The notes under the pieces were generated by a model, which was not told the origin of the DNA, did no database searches, and was given only the letters and a program-made list of their open reading frames with translations. Source: Candidatus Moranbacteria bacterium CG_4_9_14_3_um_filter_42_9 (GTDB taxonomy: Bacteria; Patescibacteriota; Minisyncoccia; Moranbacterales; UBA2206). Taken from it: DNA of 18,378 bases. The position numbers and the translations under genes were made by a program. The DNA is taken from NCBI GenBank assembly GCA_002790635.1, contig PFVN01000095.1, positions 513-18,890 on the forward strand, given 5' to 3'. Below are positions 14,050 through 18,378 of this stretch, one piece after another (the first letter of the stretch is position 1; every line of letters begins with the position of its first letter).

Positions 14050-14407
14050 AGAAGGTTATAAAAATTCTGAAAAAATTTTTCAAGCAAGGGGATTTTCTGT
14101 TGCCTCAAATGGAAAGCGGGGAAGTGTTGATGCTCTAAATGAGATTTTAACAAAGACGGAGACAATAAATGTATTGGGTCAGCGAATTTTAGATTTGGAA
14201 TATAGGGCCAAGGATATATCCAAGTCTTTGGAAGTTTCCGAAAAGAGGCAGGACAAAAATATGACCTTTATTATGATATTGACAACAGCTATTGTTGTCG
14301 CTTTTTTCCTTGCCCTTATTCCGATAATATTCGATGTTTATAGTAATAATTACAATAGATTAAATTCCTTGGAGCTAAAATTAAACCAAATTAAAAGCAA
14401 GAATTAA
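14036..14407 (+). CDS. Single-span membrane protein with flanking coiled coils
   Basis: It starts at ATG 14036, inside the 3' end of the DUF6941 gene (14-nt overlap, different frame). The 123-residue product has a soluble N-terminal region with a heptad-like helix (about 33-75), one membrane segment at 77-101 (MTFIMILTTAIVVAFFLALI), and a short helical end (NRLNSLELKLNQIK). This hairpin-like helix-membrane-helix layout suits an oligomeric scaffold or anchor. Family unknown. It is the last gene of the operon; a new promoter follows at 14430. Confidence 0.65.
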   Translation: MANAKEGYKNSEKIFQARGFSVASNGKRGSVDALNEILTKTETINVLGQRILDLEYRAKDISKSLEVSEKRQDKNMTFIMILTTAIVVAFFLALIPIIFDVYSNNYNRLNSLELKLNQIKSKN

Positions 14408-14429
14408 TTTATGCCTACGATAAGCTAGA

Positions 14430-14458
14430 TTGGAAAATGAGCTGTTTCGGGGTATAAT
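14430..14458 (+). promoter_or_regulatory. Promoter of the restriction-modification cassette
   Basis: TTGGAA (14430-14435), exactly 17 nt, then a perfect TATAAT (14453-14458). The predicted start is near 14465. This also rules out the TTG at 14430 as a start codon of the endonuclease. Confidence 0.8.
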
Positions 14459-14486
14459 TAGCCACAGAATAAATAGTAAAAATATT

Positions 14487-15254
14487 ATGAAAATTGAAAA
14501 TCTTGTTGAATTCGCTGAAGAAAAAGGTATAAAACTGGAAAATCAGGAGAAAATTGTCAATGAAGCAAGAGATTTAATAAAGAGCAGATATAAATATCCA
14601 TTAGAAAAAATAAAAAATAATTTCGATGCGCTTCTTGAAGAAACCGAAAAAGAAGCTTACAGAATTTATCTTGACTACGAACAAAAGTATGGCGAAAAAG
14701 TTTTTGATGTCTTTGTAAAAGAGTTGATAAAATCCGGAGAACTCAATAAGCTTGAGAACACGGGGAAAGTTTTGGGAAAATATTTTAAACTTTTTGATAA
14801 ATTTTATCTTTCTCTTGCTCAATCCAGAAAAAGCCGGGCCGGAAAAGGCTTTGAAAAAATTCACAACTCTCTGTTTAAAATTTTGAATTATCCTTTTGAT
14901 GAGCAGGTTGTTATTAACGGAAAACCCGATTTTCTTATGCCTTCCGCAAAACATTACACAAAAAACCCCATGGATTGTATAATATTTACAGCGAAAAGGA
15001 CATTACGGGAAAGATGGAGACAAATTGTCACGGAAGGAACCCGTGGCCTCGGATTTTATTTGGCCACCATAGATGAAGATGTTAGCTCACCGCAATTAAA
15101 CGAAATGATTAATCACCGGATTTATCTGGTATGTCCCGAAAGTATTAAAAAGAAATGTTATCGCGACAAAATAAATGTATTGAGTTTCCGCCAATTTTTT
15201 AAGGACCATCTGGATCCTAAAATAAAAGCATGGAAAAGAAACAAAATAATATAA
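14487..15254 (+). CDS. EcoRII-C-like type II restriction endonuclease
   Basis: ATG 14487 is used because the promoter overlaps the only earlier start. The 255-residue protein has a helical N-terminal half and a C-terminal catalytic domain like that of Eco[14 protein letters not shown] (113-123), GKPDFLMPS with Asp148, and [11 protein letters not shown] (169-179), where Lys170 and Arg176 have the spacing of the catalytic Lys and Arg of EcoRII. EcoRII cuts at CCWGG. The family can also recognise CCNGG or CCGG, so specificity is inferred chiefly from the neighbouring methyltransferase. It lacks the EcoRII N-terminal effector domain. It overlaps the methyltransferase by 25 nt. Confidence 0.85.
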   Translation: MKIENLVEFAEEKGIKLENQEKIVNEARDLIKSRYKYPLEKIKNNFDALLEETEKEAYRIYLDYEQKYGEKVFDVFVKELIKSGELNKLENTGKVLGKYFKLFDKFYLSLAQSRKSRAGKGFEKIHNSLFKILNYPFDEQVVINGKPDFLMPSAKHYTKNPMDCIIFTAKRTLRERWRQIVTEGTRGLGFYLATIDEDVSSPQLNEMINHRIYLVCPESIKKKCYRDKINVLSFRQFFKDHLDPKIKAWKRNKII

Positions 15255-16300
15255 AATTCAGATTCATTGATCTTTTTGCAGGAATAGGGGGAATAAGAAG
15301 ACCTTTTGAAAAACTCGGAGGCAAATGTGTTTTTACTTCAGAGTATGATAAATATTGCCAGATAACGTATCAATTCAATTTTGGAGAATTTCCAGCTGGA
15401 GATATAACAAAAATTGACGAAAAAGATATCCCGGATCATGACATTCTTCTAGCAGGCTTTCCGTGTCAGCCTTTTTCGATAGCAGGAGTTTCAAAGAAAA
15501 ACAGCCTAGGGCTTGAGCATGGATTTAAAGACAAAAAACAAGGCAATTTATTTTTTGACATAGCCAGAATTTTGAAAGAAAAGAAACCCAAAGCTTTTCT
15601 GCTTGAAAATGTAAAAAATCTTAAAAGCCACGACAAAGGAAGAACCTTTAAGGTAATTGAAAATACCCTAAAGGCTCTAGGGTACAATTTATTTATTGAA
15701 ATTATAGATGCGGCAGATTTTGTTCCTCAACATAGAGAAAGGATTTTAATCGTTGGCTTTCGTAAGGATATTTACCCTGATATAAATTTCACATTTCCCC
15801 AACAGAGGAAAAGGAAAACAGACATTGCGGATATACTTGAAAAAGAAGTTGACCAGAAATATACTCTTTCAAGTAGGTTGTGGAAATATCTGAAAAGTCA
15901 TGCTGAAAAACACAAAAAAATGGGGAATGGTTTTGGCTTCGGCTTGATTGATCCGGAAAAAGATAAAACAACAAGAACACTGAGTGCTAGATATTACAAG
16001 GACGGATCTGAGATTTTAATTAAGCAAAAAGGTAAAAATCCAAGGAGGCTTACTCCCAGAGAATGTGCAAGGCTAATGGGGATTGGCGATGATTTTAAAA
16101 TACCGGTTTCCGATAATCAGGCGTATAAACAGTTTGGAAATTCGGTAGTTGTTCCGGTAATTGAGGCAGTTGCTGAAGAAATGATAAAAACAATCGATAA
16201 CTATGGACAAGATTTCAAAAAAGCGCCGAAGCTGGAATATGTTCAGAATAAAGTCGAGGAATACCAGCCCCGAACTTTCTGTCCGGAAATTTCTTTATAA
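15230..16300 (+). CDS. Dcm-like DNA (cytosine-5) methyltransferase
   Basis: A 356-residue C5-cytosine methyltransferase with all main motifs: [15 protein letters not shown] (I), [11 protein letters not shown] with nucleophile Cys79 (IV), ENVKNL (VI), [11 protein letters not shown] (VIII), [12 protein letters not shown] (IX) and [10 protein letters not shown] (X). The target-recognition part reads [31 protein letters not shown] in two parts, very close to Dcm/M.EcoRII, so CCWGG is the likely target. It protects the host from the adjoining endonuclease. The last 33 residues overlap the Vsr gene in another frame and look non-conserved. Confidence 0.95.
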   Translation: MEKKQNNIKFRFIDLFAGIGGIRRPFEKLGGKCVFTSEYDKYCQITYQFNFGEFPAGDITKIDEKDIPDHDILLAGFPCQPFSIAGVSKKNSLGLEHGFKDKKQGNLFFDIARILKEKKPKAFLLENVKNLKSHDKGRTFKVIENTLKALGYNLFIEIIDAADFVPQHRERILIVGFRKDIYPDINFTFPQQRKRKTDIADILEKEVDQKYTLSSRLWKYLKSHAEKHKKMGNGFGFGLIDPEKDKTTRTLSARYYKDGSEILIKQKGKNPRRLTPRECARLMGIGDDFKIPVSDNQAYKQFGNSVVVPVIEAVAEEMIKTIDNYGQDFKKAPKLEYVQNKVEEYQPRTFCPEISL

Positions 16301-16622
16301 AAAAGGATTTAGATTTAGAGTTAATTATAAACTTGAAGGCAAGCCAGATGTAATTTTTCCAAAAAGGAAAGTTGCTGTTTTTATTAATGGATGTTTTTGG
16401 CACAGGCATGGCTGTAAAAATTCGATAATGCCAAAAACCAATAGGGGTTTCTGGAAAAATAAATTGGAAAGTAATGTCAGGAGGGACAAAAAAGTGGAAA
16501 AGATACTCAAGAAACAGGGATGGGGTATTTACAAGCTTTGGGAATGCGAATTAGAGCAAAAAAAGGAAAAAATATTGAAAAGCTTGATTAATTACATTAA
16601 GGAGAAGTCAAGAATTTTATAG
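16203..16622 (+). CDS. vsr: Very short patch repair endonuclease
   Basis: A 139-residue protein of usual Vsr length. Conserved parts are the N-terminal [12 protein letters not shown]...SRNTSPE, the catalytic GKPDVIFP (Asp49), and [12 protein letters not shown] with Cys64, His67, His69 and Cys71 (metal and zinc sites), then PKTN and LWECEL. Vsr nicks next to T in T:G mismatches that arise when 5-methylcytosine in CCWGG deaminates, so it repairs the side effect of the neighbouring Dcm-like enzyme; its presence supports the predicted specificity. It overlaps the methyltransferase gene by 98 nt. It is followed by a weak hairpin. Confidence 0.95.
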   Translation: MDKISKKRRSWNMFRIKSRNTSPELSVRKFLYKKGFRFRVNYKLEGKPDVIFPKRKVAVFINGCFWHRHGCKNSIMPKTNRGFWKNKLESNVRRDKKVEKILKKQGWGIYKLWECELEQKKEKILKSLINYIKEKSRIL

Positions 16623-16641
16623 TGCACGACTTTTTAAAATA

Positions 16642-16667
16642 AGAGACTGCATAGCAGACTCTGTTTC
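16642..16667 (+). terminator. Weak terminator-like hairpin after vsr
   Basis: AGAGACTGC (16642-16650) pairs with GCAGACTCT (16654-16662) with one A-A mismatch and a 3-nt loop; only a short GTTTC follows, so termination may be weak. The stretch from here to rpmF (to 16758) is AT-rich, with no further gene seen. Confidence 0.4.
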
Positions 16668-16758
16668 AAGGTGTTAATATGATTTCTTGCTAAAAAACAA
16701 AAATAATGATAGGCTAAGCAATAGTTAATTGTAATAATTCATGAAATAAGCGAAAATT

Positions 16759-16962
16759 ATGCCGGTACAAAAGCAAAGACACACCCGAGCCAGACGCGAC
16801 AGGGCGAGAGTTCAGTATGAAATAACCCCGAAAAACTTAGTGAAGTGCGGGAAATGCGGAGCGCCAGTTCGTGCTCATTCGGTTTGCCCGAAATGCGGAT
16901 TTTATAAAGGAAAAGAAGTGGTAGATACGATGAAGAAAGTTAACAAAAAAGCCAAAAAATAA
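16759..16962 (+). CDS. rpmF: 50S ribosomal protein L32
   Basis: A 67-residue protein with the L32 pattern: start MPVQKQRHTRARRDRAR, then LVKCGKCGAPVRAHSVCPKCGFYKG, where Cys30, Cys33, Cys43 and Cys46 form the zinc ribbon, and a Lys-rich tail. It belongs to the large ribosomal subunit. In many related genomes rpmF stands next to nusB and rnc; here the three occur in that order, but a cassette of about 480 bp separates rpmF from nusB. No Shine-Dalgarno is visible. Confidence 0.95.
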   Translation: MPVQKQRHTRARRDRARVQYEITPKNLVKCGKCGAPVRAHSVCPKCGFYKGKEVVDTMKKVNKKAKK

Positions 16963-17441
16963 ATGATATAAATCGCGAATCAATCTCTAATCAAGTCGCG
17001 AATAATCTCTAATATCAGATGGCTGAACTAATTTATCCAAAGCTCAGCTACGAAATAATAGGCTCAGCTTTTGAAGTTTATAATTCTATCGGCAGCGGGT
17101 ATCAAGAGAAGTATTATCAGAAAGCCTTGGCTAAAGAGTTTCAGGCTAAAGGGATAAAATTCAAAGAACAATTACCAGTAAAAATCAGCCACAAAGGGAT
17201 TGATTTAGGAGTTTATTATTTCGATTTTCTGGTCGAGGAAAAAATAGTAGTAGAATTGAAAAATTCATCCAAGTTTTATATAAAAGATATTAAGCAGGTG
17301 CTAGGATATTTAAAGTCAAAGAGCATTAAACTGGGTATTTTAATCTCTTTTGGTAAAAATGGAATTATTCACAAGAGAATATTAAAAGGGGATTAGAGAT
17401 AATTAGTGAATCAATTGGCGTAGATTAGAGATTTATATCAT
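16963..17441. mobile_element. Putative GxxExxY cassette with inverted ends
   Basis: ATGATATAAATC (16963-16974) and GATTTATATCAT (17430-17441) are a perfect 12-bp inverted pair. Further inside, ATAATCTCTAAT (17002-17013) faces ATTAGAGATAAT (17392-17403) with one mismatch. The unit begins at the base after the rpmF stop and ends one base before the nusB ATG, and its only gene is the GxxExxY protein. It looks like a small inserted unit, though no transposase is encoded and no target duplication is clear. Confidence 0.5.
17019..17396 (+). CDS. GxxExxY family protein (PD-(D/E)XK nuclease-like)
   Basis: A 125-residue protein with the family signature GSGYQEKYYQKAL (Gly-x-x-Glu-x-x-Tyr type), preceded by SYEIIGSAFEVYNSI, and the nuclease-like core VYYFDFLVEEKIVVELKN, in which Asp, Glu and Lys fit a PD-(D/E)XK active site. 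The C-terminus KSIKLGILISFGKNGI is also typical. The function of the family is not settled; the fold suggests a small nuclease. Its stop codon (TAG 17394-17396) is supplied by the right inverted repeat, GATTAGAGAT. It is not part of the rpmF-nusB-rnc cluster by function and was probably inserted there. Confidence 0.85.
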   Translation: MAELIYPKLSYEIIGSAFEVYNSIGSGYQEKYYQKALAKEFQAKGIKFKEQLPVKISHKGIDLGVYYFDFLVEEKIVVELKNSSKFYIKDIKQVLGYLKSKSIKLGILISFGKNGIIHKRILKGD

Positions 17442-17442
17442 C

Positions 17443-17949
17443 ATGGCAAATAGGCACTTATCCAGATCAATAGCGATGCAGTCTCTTTATGAGTGGGACT
17501 TTAAGGGCCAGAAAGATGCCATAGTTGATGAAGTTATCAAAAAGAATACGGGCGAATTTGGTCCGGGAATGGATGATGATTCATTCATTTTTTATTTAGT
17601 TAAAGGCACTTTGCAAAATCGGGGAAAAATAGACCAATTGATCGAAAAATGCGCACCCGAATGGCCGTTGGACCAGGTAACGGCAGTAGACCGCAATATC
17701 TTGCGCTTGGGCATATTCGAACTGCTTTATGGAGACTATGAAAAAGTGCCGCCCAAAGTTGCCATCAACGAGGCAATTGAGCTAGCCAAATCTTTTGGTG
17801 GAGAATCTTCCGGGAGGTTTGTGAATGGTGTGCTGGGGACGATCTATCGCGAATTGGGAGAGCCGATGAAAGACGATGAATCTAAAAAAGACAAGACCCC
17901 AACTGAAAAAAATGGATCGGAAGATAATTCAATAGATAAGGGCATTTAA
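17443..17949 (+). CDS. nusB: Transcription antitermination factor NusB
   Basis: A 168-residue protein. The NusB fold is seen in [14 protein letters not shown] near the start (the RNA-binding helix), [22 protein letters not shown] in the middle and [19 protein letters not shown] with [12 protein letters not shown] near the end. NusB with NusE (S10) binds the boxA RNA and supports rRNA transcription. Residues after about 142 form an acidic, Lys/Asp-rich tail not found in short NusB proteins. ATG 17443 lies one base after the inverted end of the GxxExxY cassette, so its native upstream region may have been displaced. Confidence 0.95.
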   Translation: MANRHLSRSIAMQSLYEWDFKGQKDAIVDEVIKKNTGEFGPGMDDDSFIFYLVKGTLQNRGKIDQLIEKCAPEWPLDQVTAVDRNILRLGIFELLYGDYEKVPPKVAINEAIELAKSFGGESSGRFVNGVLGTIYRELGEPMKDDESKKDKTPTEKNGSEDNSIDKGI

Positions 17950-17962
17950 TTAATTTTTAGCT

Positions 17963-18060
17963 AAATCCAAAGCTCAAATTCCAAATCAAGCTCCAATGAC
18001 AAAATTTTTAAATTTTGATTTAGGATTTGATTTGACATTTGGATTTTGAAATTTGGATTT
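17963..18060. repeat. AT-rich imperfect palindrome between nusB and rnc
   Basis: AAATCCAAA (17963-17971) faces TTTGGATTT (18052-18060); further arms are variants of CCAAATC and its complement around the centre AAAATTT-TT-AAATTTT (18001-18016). The element fills nearly the whole gap between nusB and rnc. It resembles the palindrome before dnaE in layout. Confidence 0.65.
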
Positions 18061-18069
18061 CATAATATT

Positions 18070-18378
18070 GTGATTGAAGATCTAGCCAAAAAACTTGGAA
18101 TAAAATTCAACGAAATCAATATTCTCCAGCAAGCCCTGACGCACAGGTCATATCTCAATGAACATCGTGACTATAAGCTGGATCATAATGAGCGTCTGGA
18201 ATTTTTGGGAGACGCTGTTTTGGAGCTGGTTGTTACGGAATATTTGTATGAAAATTATACCAACGCCGAGGGCGATTTGACCAACTGGCGAGCGGCGCTG
18301 GTTAATGGTGAAATGCTGGCGAAAATCGCGAAAAATTTTGGTGTAGAGAAATATTTGCTGATGAGTCGGGGAGAGGCT
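18070..18378 (+). CDS. rnc: Ribonuclease III, N-terminal part (3' end outside window)
   Basis: The GTG at 18070 opens a frame that runs without stop to the window edge (103 codons). The product shows the RNase III catalytic signature HNERLEFLGDAVLEL (Glu41, Glu44, Asp48), preceded by ALTHRSYLNE and followed by EGDLTNWRAALVNGEMLAKIA and LLMSRGE, all in the family order. RNase III cuts double-stranded RNA in rRNA and mRNA processing. The second catalytic carboxylate helix and the dsRNA-binding domain would lie downstream. No Shine-Dalgarno; the palindrome ends 9 nt before the start. Confidence 0.95.
   Translation, partial: MIEDLAKKLGIKFNEINILQQALTHRSYLNEHRDYKLDHNERLEFLGDAVLELVVTEYLYENYTNAEGDLTNWRAALVNGEMLAKIAKNFGVEKYLLMSRGEA

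Noticed and set aside
14430..14486. TTG at 14430 as the start of the restriction endonuclease
   Set aside because: The TTG is the first part of a -35 hexamer spaced 17 nt from a perfect TATAAT, so it lies upstream of the transcript start.
16976..17013. Repeats next to the GxxExxY gene as a CRISPR array
   Set aside because: Units are short, irregularly spaced and arranged as inverted pairs around a gene, not as direct repeats with equal spacers.

Overview
The window looks like a chromosomal segment of a Patescibacteria/CPR bacterium, most likely Parcubacteria-like. The evidence is the mix of compact AT-rich genes, mostly without Shine-Dalgarno sequences, many short single-membrane-span or secreted proteins of families common in that group, the rpmF-nusB-rnc neighbourhood, and a standard genetic code in which TGA is a genuine stop. 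The assignment is inferred from protein character, not from a marker gene. No rRNA, tRNA or CRISPR array was seen.

Left part (1-6570, all + strand): the 3' end of a DUF2207-type membrane protein; a short basic protein; an NrtS-like small membrane protein translationally coupled (ATGA overlap) to a transglutaminase-like protein; a cupin behind a possibly structured leader; a membrane-anchored small protein; a VOC/glyoxalase-fold protein with a one-base frameshift near its 3' end; a terminator; a Nudix hydrolase on an apparently leaderless mRNA; a charged hypothetical; a membrane-anchored CHRD-like protein; and a membrane-bound calcineurin-like phosphoesterase. A bidirectional terminator separates this block from the next.

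Middle (6614-11209, - strand): a zinc-ribbon protein, the replicative polymerase dnaE with an apparently intact PHP domain, and a 65-residue ORF with its own Shine-Dalgarno and terminator. Between the last two lies a non-coding stretch with an extended -10 promoter, a compact fold, a terminator and an AT-rich palindrome: a candidate dnaE leader or small RNA.

Right part (11282-18378, + strand): rnhB, carrying two in-frame repeat-derived insertions; an AbrB-like regulator with a palindrome over its promoter; an unusual four-gene operon (Clp-fold serine protease of the SDH type, small membrane protein, DUF6941 protein, second membrane protein); an AT-rich restriction-modification cassette (EcoRII-C-like endonuclease, Dcm-like cytosine methyltransferase, Vsr); then the housekeeping cluster rpmF, nusB, rnc. 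A GxxExxY protein sits between rpmF and nusB as a neat cassette with 12-bp perfect inverted ends.

The most interesting parts are the GxxExxY cassette, the possible regulatory RNA before dnaE, the protease/DUF6941/membrane operon beside the restriction system, and the repeat insertions within rnhB.
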